Shown: one piece after another, positions 1 to 17,800 of the stretch | How the letters are laid out: each line of letters opens with the position of its first letter | Numbering within the stretch: position 1 is the stretch's first letter | NCBI GenBank assembly: GCA_031761405.1 | Contig: JASEVX010000008.1 | Span: 75,064,014-75,128,013, forward strand | Direction: 5' to 3' | DNA: 64,000 nt | From: Serripes groenlandicus | Lineage: Eukaryota; Mollusca; Bivalvia; Cardiida; Cardiidae | Program-made: the position numbers and the translations under genes | Notes under the pieces: model-generated | Database searches by the model: none | What the model saw: only the letters and a program-made list of their open reading frames with translations | Told to the model about the DNA's origin: nothing

Positions 1-1632
1 AAGGGACACACTTCATACATGGTTAAGTGACAAACTCATTATATGGGGAAGGGAGGGACAACATTATTACATTGAACAGGTAAATGGATAAAGGGCATAC
101 GCATTACAAAGGAAAGGGACACAATCAATACATGGTTAAGTGACAATCTCAATATATTCGGAAGGGACACAATTATTATATTGAACAGGGACTGCTTATT
201 ACATGGATAAGGGGCATACTCATTACATGGTTACAGAACAGAACACACGTTAGATTGTTGAGGGACATACTTATTAGAAGGGAAAGGGACATATTAGTAA
301 AAAGGTAAATGGACATAATAATGATAGGAAAATGAAAATAATCGTTACATTGAAAAGGGACACAATTATTACATGGTTAAGGGACATGGTCATTACATTG
401 AAGAAGGACAACATTAGTAAATGGTTAAGAGATACAATTTTTCGTGTTTAAGGAAAATATTCATGACATGTTAAAGGGACATAATCAAACATGGCAAAGG
501 GACATAATCATTACATTGAAGAAGGACAACATTATTATATGGTTAAGGAACACAATGTGTGCAGGGTTAAGGGATTTATTCATTACATTGAACAAGGACA
601 ACATTATAACATGGTAAAGGGACACACGTTTTACACGGTTATGGTACATATTCATTACATTGAAAAAGACAACATGTTTACATGGTTAAGGGACAAGCTC
701 AGTTCATGGTTGAGAGATATAATTATTACAATGAAAAAGACAACATATTACATGGTTAACGGACATGATCATTACATTGAAGAAGGACAACATATTACAT
801 GGTTAAGGGACAAAAACTTTACATTGTTAAGGGACATAATCATTACATTATAGAAAGACCACATTATAACATGATTAAGGGACGCAATTTTTACATGGTT
901 AAGGGACGCAATTGTTACATGGTTAAGGGACATACTAATTACATTGAAGAAGGACAACATTATTGCATGGTTAAGGGACATGATCATTACATTGAAGAAG
1001 GACAACATTATTACATGGTTAAGGGACAGATCATTACATTGAAGAAGGACAACATATCACATGGTTAAGGGACACAATTTGTACATGGTTAAGAGACACA
1101 ATTTTAACACGGTTAAGGGACATACACATTACATTGAAAAAGACAACCGTATTACATGGTTAAGGGACACGGTCATTACATTGAAGAAGGACAACATTAT
1201 ATCATGGTTAAGGGACACACGTTTTACATGATTAATAGACATTATCATTACATTGAAAAAGACAACATATTACATGGTTAAGGGACTCATTTTTACATGG
1301 TTAAGTGACATGCGCATTACATTGAAGAAAGACAACATTAGTATATAGTTAAGTGACATGCGCATTACATTGAAGAAAGACAACATTAGTATATAGGTAA
1401 GTGACATGCGCATTACATTGAAGAAAGACAACATTAGTATATAGTTAAGTGACATGCGCATTGCATTGAAGAAAGACAACATTAGTATATAGTTAAGTGA
1501 CATGCGCATTACATTGAAGAAAGACAACATTAGTATATGATTAAGGGACATGCTCATTACATTGAAGAAGGACAACATTATTACATGGTTAAGGGACACA
1601 CTTTGTACATGGTTAAGTGCTCATTACATTGA
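1..1632. repeat. 48-bp minisatellite, truncated by the window edge
   Basis: Degenerate tandem array whose unit reads roughly ATGGTTAAGGGACA followed by TCATTACATTGAAGAAGG and ACAACATTATT (48 bp), mixed with about 24-bp half units. Copies at about 1290-1540 are nearly identical to one another, a recently homogenised patch, while the rest is diverged. Short open frames on both strands here are translations of the repeat and not genes. The array starts before base 1. Confidence 0.9.
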
Positions 1633-2060
1633 AGAAAGACAAAAACACAAACATGGTTCAGGCCAATCTTTGAACCCATGCAGTCTGATCAATATCCAGA
1701 CTTCTCACACATATTTTCTAGAAATGTTCATAATGAAAATGAATTTCTCCGACGAATCTGTATGTATGTGAAGCACATTTAAAGATGTGAAGCAGACGAC
1801 TATCAGAATATTTTAGGAAAACAGATGGAGAACCTCTTCACCTTTGTCTTTCGTGCATTTACATACTATCATATTGTCAGGCGAAAATGCTTTCCATTGA
1901 ACACTCGTGTTATATTTCAGTGTGTATACTTGTCGTTGTCAATACAACAGTTTCGGAGTATAAAAGGCATACTAGACAAGGCGGTAAGGCGACCGAGAAA
2001 AGTTGTAAAGAAGCTGTAACTGACTTTGAAAAGTTTGTAAAAGAGAGCATGCATTATCTG
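1633..2060 (+). other. Unique stretch with a possible signal-peptide exon (1887-2060)
   Basis: After the minisatellite the sequence is single copy. A frame from an ATG at 1887 begins with a hydrophobic, signal-peptide-like start (CYISVCILVVVNTTVS) and a hydrophilic Cys-containing helix (KSCKEAVTDFEKFVKES). A possible donor lies at 2061 (CTG|GTACT). It could be the first exon of the membrane protein whose later exons begin at 4454, but its phase (0) does not match the phase needed at 4454, so at least one exon would be missing between them. This is a weak candidate. Confidence 0.25.
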
Positions 2061-2061
2061 G

Positions 2062-2091
2062 TACTACTTCTACCACTACTACTACTAACTT

Positions 2092-2153
<62 letters not shown>

Positions 2154-2161
2154 GATAACTA

Positions 2162-2204
<43 letters not shown>

Positions 2205-2266
2205 GCTACTACTACTACTACTACTACTACTACAACTATTACTACTACTACTACTACTACTACTAT

Positions 2267-2303
<37 letters not shown>

Positions 2304-2314
2304 GCAACTATTAT

Positions 2315-2348
<34 letters not shown>

Positions 2349-2482
2349 GCTACTACTACTACTACTACCACTACTACTACAACTATTATTACTACTACTA
2401 CTACTACTACTACTACTACCACTGCGACTAGTATTACTACTACTACTACTACTACTACTACTGCTACTACTACTGCTATTAA
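2062..2482 (+). repeat. (ACT)n trinucleotide microsatellite, about 400 bp
   Basis: Nearly uninterrupted ACT/CTA repeats with occasional GCT, ATT and CCA variants. Read forward in the frame of the preceding signal-like ORF it gives poly-threonine; read in reverse it gives poly-serine or poly-valine. I regard it as non-coding, because a good splice donor precedes it and nothing after it looks coding. Confidence 0.9.
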
Positions 2483-2520
2483 TACGAAAAATAACCATGA
2501 ATGGGTTTTTTCGCTTATAG

Positions 2521-2905
2521 GTCAAATTACGCTAAATACATCCGCGGACCCTTTGATCTACACTACAGAAGTCCCTAAATAAACCTTTGTTTGTGTAGAA
2601 ATGAGTGTATACCATCACCAGTATGTATTGAATATATGACAATGAGTTTAAATGCATTGCGAATGTGTATAGGATGTTCTGGAAATGATTGATTTGATGA
2701 CTTTTATTTTTTGACCTTGTCTGAAAGTGAAAGTAGAGAATGCTAAACACCGGTTTGTCCGGGACCTTTTTTGTCGTAAATGACGGTAACCAATTTCGCC
2801 TGGTGAGTTCTTTCTTGCATAATACATGACCCCACATTTTCTTTGGATTGTTTTAAAGCTAAGAGGTAACTCTTTTCAATGATATATGGTGTTCTCTATG
2901 GGAAA
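2521..2905 (+). repeat. Interspersed repeat R1, copy 1
   Basis: About 385 bp, starting near CAAATTACGCTAAATACATC and containing AGTCCCTAAAT, GAGTGTATACCATCACCAG and CAATTTCGCCTGGTGAG. It recurs inverted at 39440-39862 and forward, split by an insertion, at about 40035-40066 plus 41037-41290. No terminal repeats or protein are recognised, so this is an unclassified dispersed family. Confidence 0.75.
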
Positions 2906-3127
2906 TGCTTAGAAAGTGTGACAATTGATGACTGAAGTTGGTCGATTTACATGGAAACAAAGAAGGAATTTATTTAGTGTATTGTGACCTTATAGTTAAC
3001 AGGTGTGAGATATTTTTTTTTTTTTTTTTTTTTTTTCAATAACCCATGAAGCTTTCTGAAATGAAACTGAAAAAAAAATCCATGGGGGCCTCCATTTTGG
3101 ATATGTATAAAAGGCAGACGTAAAACA

Positions 3128-3350
3128 CAGAAAATTATTGTCGTCTTTTTAATCATTTTTTTTTTAAATCGGTATTTTGGGTATGTATAAAATGAGCAGA
3201 AAAACACGGATTGAAAATTATTGTCGTCTTTTTAATCATTTTTTTTAAAATCGGTATTTTGGGTATGTATAAAATGAGCGGAAAAACACGGATTGAAAAT
3301 TATTGTCGTCTTTTTAATCATTTTTTTTTTAAATAGATATTTAAGATCAT
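3128..3350. repeat. About 82-bp tandem triplication
   Basis: Three consecutive units, each containing ATTATTGTCGTCTTTTTAAT, a T-tract, and CGGTATTTTGGGTATGTAT. They start about 83 and 82 bp apart. A T-homopolymer (about 3010-3036) lies just upstream. Non-coding. Confidence 0.8.
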
Positions 3351-4453
3351 TAAAATGCTGTGTTATGTGGGAATAAACATTTGTACGAAAAGTTAAAACT
3401 AAATGGAAATCTGTAAGAAATATGTTTTCCCGTTCGTAAACCTAAATTTTGACTGTATCGTAGCCAAAGAAGGACGTGACGTCATTTCCGTTACACTTCA
3501 TCTTGGCGTAACGTCAATGGAGCGACGTCGTTTCCCGCAAAAAAAGTGGTATCAACATGAAAGACCCCAAATTCCTATACATGAGCTATTGCCACACTCA
3601 TTCAAAGTATAATTATTTATCAAACATTGTGGCAAAAGGATAACTTTCTGATAAGGAGCAATTGTTCTTTTGGTGACAATCTTTTCCTAAATCGTCTGTT
3701 GCATAGGCCTCAGAAACTGTCTCTAATAGGGAAAGGGTTTAGCAGAAATGTGACCCCTTACATAATTTGTTCCAGTCATATTGACTGGTTGAAAAAGGTA
3801 GTCGCCAGATGGCATCAGAAAAGGGCTGATCTATTTGCTTCTTTACCATAATGCAGGTGATCGATTAAGGATCATCTTGGCCCTCATGTTTTAACCTCGT
3901 TCATTATAAATGTATTTTACTTTATTATTTTCTGTTCGTAATAATAGACGACAGCAATACAAATTCCAAATATGTTTTGATAATGCAAGAAACATGACAT
4001 TAACATTATTATTGTCTAGTCAATTACTTATAAATCCTTTTTGTATGGCCAAAGTATGTTCTTTAATTTTTGTTTATAATTATCTTGCGTTTTTTCGTAA
4101 ATAGGTAACACCTATAGATATATTAATAATATTGATAACATTTGTATTCATTTCCAGATCCAGATTTCTTTGTACACGTGTTTCATATTCGAAACGGCTG
4201 GATTTCCTGAAGCTCGACTCAAATGTATCTTCATAACGAGTCGTTTAATTATTTACAGTTTTATACGTAACAAAGATCTTTTCAAATATTTGAGAGGAAT
4301 ATCTCACTTACTCAGAAATATATCTCAATTTAAAGAATATATCTGTCTTAGTTATATATTTTTCAGCAAAAAAGATATCTCTCGAAGTAAGAACTTAGAC
4401 AAATCTTTCTTAGAAAAAAATAAAATATATCCATGGTTCTTTTTCCATTGCAG
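3351..4453. other. No confident feature (intronic or intergenic)
   Basis: AT-rich sequence with only short open frames. A frame around 3740-3800 (ending WLKK before GTAGTC) and one at 4158-4224 following a CATTTCCAG acceptor look weakly exon-like. Neither gives the phase needed to join the exon at 4454, so I do not call them. Confidence 0.4.
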
Positions 4454-10403
<5,950 letters not shown>

Positions 10404-10459
10404 GTCATAATTTTGTTTTGTTTTGCAAGATGAAAATTGTAAATATTTTAAAATTTTGT

Positions 10460-13042
10460 TGACAGATGAATGAATTTGAGAGATTATGAATATTGTAGGT
10501 ACTGTTGGGTTCGGGCCACGTTAGAGATTATTAAAGTACCGTGGTGTTGGGGCCACGTTAGAGATTATGAATATTGTATATATTTTAAAATTTGGTTGAC
10601 AGATGAATAATTTTAAGAAATTATGAATATTGTAGGTACCGTTGGGTTCGGGCCACGTTAGAGATTATGTAAGTACCGTGGGGTTGGGGCCACGTTAAAG
10701 ATTATGAATATTGTAAGAACCGTGTGGTTCGGGCCACGTTAGAGATTATGAATAGTGTAAGAACCGTGGGGTTCGGGCCACGTTAGCGATTATATAAGTA
10801 CCGTGGGGTTCGGGCCACGCTAGAGATTAGAATATTGTAAGTACCGTGTGGTTCGGGCCACGTTAGAGATTATGAATATTGTAAGTACCGTGGGGTTCTG
10901 GCCATGTTAGAGATTATGTAAGTACCGTGGGGTTGGGGCCACGTTAGAGACCATGTAAGAACCGTGGGGTTGGGGCCATGTTAGAGATTAGAATATTGTA
11001 AGTACCGTGTGGTTCGGGCCACGTTAGAGATTATGAATATTGTAAGTACCTCGGGGTTCTGGCCATGTTAGAGATTATGAATATTGTAAGTACCGTTGGG
11101 TTCGGGCCATGCTAGAGGTTATGAATATTGTAAGTACCGTGGGGTTTAGGCCACGTTAGAGATTATGAATATTGTAAGTACCGTGGGGTTCGGGCTACGT
11201 TAGAGATTATAAATAGTGTAAGTACCTTGGGGTCGGGCCACGTTAGAGATTATGAATATTGTGAGTACCGTGGGGTTCGGGCCACGTTAGAGATTATGAA
11301 TATTGTAAATACTGTGGGGTTCGGGCTACGTTAGAGATTATAAATAGTGTAAGTACATTGGGGTCGGGCCACGTTAGAGATTAAGAATATTGTGAGTACC
11401 GTGGGGTCAGGCCACGTTAGATATTATGAATATTGTGAGTACCGTGGGGTCGGGCGACGTTAGAGATAATAAATAGTGTAAGTACCTTGGGGTCGGGCCA
11501 CGTTAGAGATTACGAATATTGTGATTACCGTGGGGTCAGGCCACGTTAGAGATTATACATAGTGTAAGTACCGTGGGGTCGGGCCACGTTAGAGATAATA
11601 AATAGTGTAAGTACCTTGGGGTCGGGCCACGTTAGAGATTACGAATATTGTGATTACCGTGGGATTTGGGCTACGTTAGAGATTATTAATAGTGTAAGTA
11701 CAGTGGGGTCGGGCCACGTTAGAGATTATAAATATTGTGATTACCGTGGGGTTCGGGCCACGTTAGAGATTATAAATAGTGTAAGTACCTTGGGGTCGGG
11801 CCACGTTAGAGATAATGAATATTGTAAGTACCGTGGGGTTTAGGCGTAACTTTAGATTATGAATATTGTAAGTACCGTGGGGTTCGGGCTACGTTAGAGA
11901 TTATAAATAGTGTAAGTACCGTGTGGTCGGGCCACGTTAGAGATTATGAATAGTGTGAGTACCGTGGGGTCGGGCCACGTTAGAGATTATGAATAGTGTG
12001 AGTACCGTGGGGTTCGGGCTACGTTAGAGATTATAAATAGTGTTAGTACCGTGGGTTTTAGGCCACGTTAGAGATTATGAATATTGTAAGTACCGTGGGG
12101 TTCGGGCCACGTTAGAGATTATAAATAGTGTAAGTACCGTGGGGTTCGGGCTACGTTAGAGATTATAAATAGTGTAAGTACCTTTGGGTCGGGCCACGTT
12201 AGAGATTATGAATATTGTGAGTACCGTGGGGTTCGGGCCACGCTAGAGATTATAAATAGTGTAAGTACCGTGGGGTTCGGGCCACGTTAGAGATTATGAA
12301 TATTGTGAGTACCGTGGGGTCGGGCCACGTTAGAGATTATAAATAGTGTAAGTACCGTTGGGTCGGGCCACGTTGGAGATTTTGAATATTGTGAGTACCG
12401 TGGGGTCGGGCCACGTTAGAGATTATGAATATTGTGAGTACCGTTGGGTTTGAGCCATGCTAGAGATTATAAATAGTGTAAGTACCGTGGGGTTCGGGCT
12501 ACGTTAGAGATTATAAATAGTGTAAGTACCTTGGGGTCGGGCCACGTTAGAGATTATGAATATTGTGAGAACCTTGGGGTCGGGCCACGTTAGAGATTAT
12601 GAATATTGTGAGAACCTTGGGGTCGGGCCACGTTAGATATTATGAATATTGTGAGTACCGTGGGGTCAGGCCACGTTAGATACTATGAATAGTGTGAGTA
12701 CCGTGGGGTCGGGCGACGTTAGAGATAATAAATAGTGTAAGTACCTTGGGGTCGGGCCACGTTAGAGATTACGAATATTGTGATTACCGTGGGGTCAGGC
12801 CACGTTAGAGATTATAAATAGTGTAAGTACCGTGGGGTCGGGCCACGTTAGAGATAATAAATAGTGTAAGTACCTTGGGGTCGGGCCACGTTAGAGATTA
12901 CGAATATTGTGATTACCGTGGGGTTCGGGCTACGTTAGAGATTATGAATATTGTAATCTACTATGGAGTTCGGGCCAGGTTATTAAGTACCGTGGGGTTC
13001 GGGGCACGTTAGTATGTACCGTGGGGTTTGGGCCACGTTAGT
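10460..13042. repeat. 44-bp minisatellite, about 58 copies, starting just after a stop codon
   Basis: The unit is GATTATGAATATTGTAAGTA then CCGTGGGGTTCGGGCCACGT then TAGA, alternating with an AATAGTG variant and a 43-bp form lacking one T of GGTTCGG. It begins within about 60 bp of the stop of the membrane-protein gene and may lie in its 3' UTR. Most units retain GTAAGT or GTGAGT, a 5' splice-site consensus. Confidence 0.95.
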
Positions 13043-13769
13043 AACGTCATTCGGACGGCACCATTTGAAGTGGAAACTGTTTTGAAATTATAAATTAATG
13101 TTTTAGTAACAGTTATACCTACAAACAACAAATCTGAAGAAGAGTAATTGGAAATCATTTAAGCAAAGATATAGAAAATGTCCATAAATGAAGGGAAAAT
13201 TATTGATATAATTGAAGCAAAAGAAGAAATTGCTCATCGTATATGGGGCACTATTTGTATTTGTTTGAAGTGACATTGTATCACTAAAGGTAACATTAAG
13301 TATTTTACAGTACGCATTGTTTAAGTCTAGAGTAAGTGAGGTCCGACTCTTCACGGTATGCTATTGACGTTTATCCAAAAGATGTGTTTTAGCCTTGCTT
13401 GTTCCTGGAACAGTCGAGCGCTTTACATAATAATTACATAAGATTCATAGCTGGCATACATGTATTTATTAATAGGTCTGCTCAATACATCAAGGTCATG
13501 ATTTATATATATAATACTGTTTTTATATTTGATCAGAAGCAACAGTTAATGAGTATAAGTATATGAGTTCTCTACTAATATAGCCTTTCTGTTAAATACT
13601 TATATTGTTGTTGTTGTTTATTTTTAAAAGGGTATGGGTATACATAGTTCACAGAACAACAGTATTAACCACCCCTGTATTGAGAGTTAGAGAAGTTCTA
13701 AAGTATGTTTATTCATAAACAGTCATAGACAGGCTGCTGTTAAATGTGTGTCGCCCTCTGTGTTTGTTT
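13043..13769. other. No feature recognised
   Basis: AT-rich unique sequence between two minisatellites. A short TTG repeat near 13600-13625 is the only structure noted. Confidence 0.5.
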
Positions 13770-14170
13770 AACCTCCTACTCGGCTATAGTCATATCAAAG
13801 GTGTTTAACCTCGTATGCGGCTATAGTCATCTCAAAGGTGTTCAACCTCGTATTCGGCTATAGTCATATCAAAGGTGTTCAACCTCGTATTCGGCTATAG
13901 TCATATCAAAAGTGTTTAACCTCGTATTCGGCTATAGTCATCTCAAAGGTGTTCAACCTCGTATTCGGCTATAGTCATATCAAAGGTGTTTAACCTCGCA
14001 TGCGGCTATAGACATTTGACAAGCACTGCTATTAAAGGTTTTAAACCTCGTACTCGACTATATTTATTTGACGAGCAATGCTATCAAAGGTGTGTCACTC
14101 TCTGGGTTTGTTTAACCTCGTTCTCGACTATAGTCATTTGACGAGCACTGCTATTAAATGTGTTCAACCT
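13770..14170. repeat. 37-bp minisatellite, irregular
   Basis: The core unit is GTGTTCAACCTCGTATTCGG plus CTATAGTCATATCAAAG (37 bp). Six or so regular copies are flanked by longer diverged ones that contain GACGAGCACTGCTATTAAA. Confidence 0.88.
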
Positions 14171-14298
14171 TGATAGCAATGCTATCAAACCATGCACAAT
14201 ATACTTCTGGCTAGAGTTATGTCAAACGCCACATCTGAATCTAAATTGCATTTTTGCCAACACCGACGACCTTTGGAAGATAGCCTGAACATTCCCCG

Positions 14299-14482
14299 TT
14301 CAGTATCATGTAGGAACGTGTTCGATCCACGCGACCAAAACTAAATGTGCCTGTTTATACGTTTCAGCACGCAAGCGCTTGATTGTCCCGTTCAGTATCA
14401 TGTAGAAACGTGTTCGATCCACGCGACCAAAACTAAATGTGCCTGTTTATACGTTTCAGCACGCAAGCGCTTGATTGTTACA
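14299..14482. repeat. 92-bp direct duplication
   Basis: TTCAGTATCATGTAGGAACG starts a segment at 14299 that is repeated at 14391 with one visible substitution. It includes GTGTTCGATCCACGCGACC and CACGCAAGCGCTTGATTGT. A very recent tandem duplication. Confidence 0.9.
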
Positions 14483-14639
14483 AATCATGTCTGGACTGTT
14501 TATAACTGCTGTATATTGGTTGACTGATCGAGTTGGATACGTTCACATTTTCAACAGCTGCATCGAGTGATTGTACCTTTACGCTATTTACAATTGTTAC
14601 GGCGTTTCTTGAATTTGTTACCAATACTACTGGTCCGTT

Positions 14640-14812
14640 TATCCTGATAACAGCCGTATTGCTAACCCCACAGTCCGGAGCATCAAGGAGGGCAGTCATG
14701 ACTACCATTGATTAAAATCTTAGGTGTGAACCAGTCGGGATTCGAATCCGCAACCCTCCGGACCCGCGACGGACGCTCTTTCACTACACCACCGAGACGG
14801 AGGCTCTTCCAC
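14640..14812 (-). mobile_element. tRNA-derived SINE, family B: apparent source of the 28-bp array
   Basis: On the minus strand it reads GGTGGTGTAGTGAAAGAGCG (box A region), then GTCCGTCGCGGGTCCGGAGG, then the box-B match GATTCGAATCC, then the SINE-B body (CTGCCCTCCTTGATGCTCC and GGGGTTAGCAATACGGCTG). Its 5' end runs into the 28-bp array, whose unit equals the box-A segment. Only this copy at the array edge carries a box B. Confidence 0.75.
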
Positions 14813-17800
14813 AACACCACCGAGACGGACACTCTTCCACTACACCACCGAGACGGACGCTCTTCCACTACACCACCGATACGAACATTCTTCCACTACA
14901 CTACCGAGACGGACGCTCTTCAACTACACCACCGAGACGGACACTTCTCCACTACACCACCGAGACGGACACTCTTCCACTACACCACCGAGACGGACGC
15001 TCTTCAACTACACCACCGAGACGGACACTTCTCCACTACACCACCGAGACGGACACTCTTCCACTACACCACCGAGACGGACACTCTTCCACTACACCAC
15101 CGATACGAACACTCTTCCACTACACTACCGAGACGGACGCTCTTCCACTACACCACCAAGACGGACGCTCTACCACTACACCACCGAGACGGACGCTCTT
15201 CCACTACACCACCGAGACGGACGCTCTTCCACTACACCACCGAGACGGACACTCTTCCACTACACCACCGAGACGGACACTCTTCCACTACACCACCGAG
15301 ACGGACGCTCCTTCACTACAGCACCGAGACGGACGCTCTTCCACTACACCACCGAGACCGACACTCTTCCACTACACCACCGAGACGGACACTCTTCCAC
15401 TACACTACCGAGACGGACACTCTTCCACTACACCACCGAGACGGACACTCTTCCACTACACCACCGAGACGGACGCTCTTCCACTACACCACCGAGATGG
15501 ACGCTCTTCCACTACAGCACCGAGACGGACGCTCTTCCACTACAGCACCGAGACGGACACTTTTCCACTACACCACCGAGACGGACACTCTTCCACTACA
15601 CTACCGAGACGGACACTCTTCCACTACACCACCGAGACGGACGCTCTACCACTACACCACCGAGACGGTCCTGTTCCACTACACCACCGAGACGGACGCT
15701 CTTCCACTACACCACCGAGACGGACACTCTTCCACTACACCACCGAGACGGACGCTCTTCCACTACACCACCGAGACGGACACTCTTCCACTACACTACC
15801 GAGACGGAGGCTCTTCCAATACACCACCGAGACGGACGCTCTTCCACTACACCACCGAGACGGACGCTCTACCACTACACCACCGAGACGGACGCTCTTC
15901 CACTACACCACCGAGACGGACGCTCTTCCACTACACCACCGAGACGGACGCTCTTTTACTACACCACCGAGATGGACACTCTTCCACTACACCACCGAGA
16001 CGGACGCTCTTCCACTACACCACCGAGACGGACACTCTTCCACTACACTACCGAGACGGAGGCTCTTCCACTACACCACCGAGACGGACGCTCTTCCACT
16101 ACACCACCGAGACGGACGCTCTACCACTACACCACCGAGACGGACACTCTTCCACTACACCACTGAGACGGACACTCTTCCACTACACCACCGAGACGGA
16201 CGCTCTTCCACTACACCACCGAGACGGACACTCTTCCACTACACCACCGAGACGGACGCTCTTCCACTACACCACCAAGACGGACACTCTTCCACTACAC
16301 CACCGATACGGACGCTCTTCCACTACACCACCGAGACGAACACTCCTCCACTACACCACCGATACGAACACTCTTCCACTACACCACCGAGACGGAAGCT
16401 CCTTCACTACACCACCGAGACGGACGCTCTTCCACTACACCAACGAGACGGACGCTCTTCCACTACACCACCAAGATGGACACTCCTCCACTACACCACC
16501 GATACGAACACTCTTCCACTACACTACCGAGACGGACGCTCTTCCAATACACCACCGAGACGGACGCTCTTCCACTACACCACCGAGACTGACGCTCTTC
16601 CACTACACCACCGATACGAACACTCTTCCACTACACCACCGAGACGGACGCTCTTCCACTACACCACCGATACGAACACTCTTCCACTACACCACCGAGA
16701 CGGACGCTCTTCCACTACACCACCGATACGAACACTCTTCCACTACACCACCGAGACGGACACTCTTCCACTACACTACCGAGACGGACACTCTTCCACT
16801 ACACCACCGAGACGGACACTCTTCCACTACACCACCGAGACGGACGCTCTTCCACTACACCACCGAGACGGACACTCTTCCACTACACTACCGAGACGGA
16901 CGCTCTTCCACTACACCACCAAGACGGACACTCTTCCACTACACCACCGATACGAACGCTCTTCCACTACACCACCGAGACGGACACTCCTCCACTACAA
17001 CACCGATACGAACACTCTTCCACTACACCACCGAGACGGAAGCTCCTTCACTACACCACCGAGACGGACGCTCTTCCACTACACCAACGAGACGGACGCT
17101 CTTCCACTACACCACCGAGATGGACACTCCTCCACTACACCACCGATACGAACACTCTTCCACTACACTACCGAGACGGACGCTCTTCCAATACACCACC
17201 GAGACGGACGCTCTTCCACTACACCACCGAGACTGACGCTCTTCCACTACACCACCGAGACGAACACTCTTCCACTACACCACCGAGACGGACGCTCTTC
17301 CACTACACCACCGAGATGGACACTCTTCCACTACACCAACGAGACGGACACTCTTCCACTACACCACCGATACAAACACTCTTCCACTACACCACCGAGA
17401 CGGACGCTCTTCCACTACACCACCGATACGAACACTCTTCCACTACACTACCGAGACGGACGCTCTTCCACTACACCACCGAGACGGACGCTCTTCCACT
17501 ACACCACCGAGACGGACACTCTTCCACTACACCACCGAGACGGACACTCTTCCACTACACCACCGAGACTGACGCTCTTCCACTACACCACCGAGACGGA
17601 CGCTCTTCCACTACACCACCGAGACGAACGCTCTTCCACTACACCACCGAGACGGACACTTCTCCACTACACCACCGAGACGGACGCTCTTCCACTACAC
17701 CACCAAGACGGACACTCTTCCACTACACCACCGAGACGGACAATCTTCCACTACACCACCGTTAGAACACTCTTCCACTACACTACCGAGACGGACGCTC

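Noticed and set aside
1887..2582. A threonine-rich mucin encoded through the (ACT)n tract
   Set aside because: The tract is a simple microsatellite open in several frames on both strands, and what follows it is the dispersed repeat R1.
4158..4224. An upstream exon of the membrane-protein gene after CATTTCCAG
   Set aside because: The frame needed to reach phase 2 at the exon 4454 contains a stop.
13770..14170. CRISPR-like array (regular 37-bp repeats)
   Set aside because: There is no unique spacer between repeats and the context is eukaryotic; it is a minisatellite.
14708..17236. 842-codon open frame (and the frames at 15972, 17316 and 24454) as a repetitive secreted protein
   Set aside because: They are translations of the 28-bp array in phases set by 28 = 1 mod 3; there is no signal peptide, splice site or non-repeat coding part.
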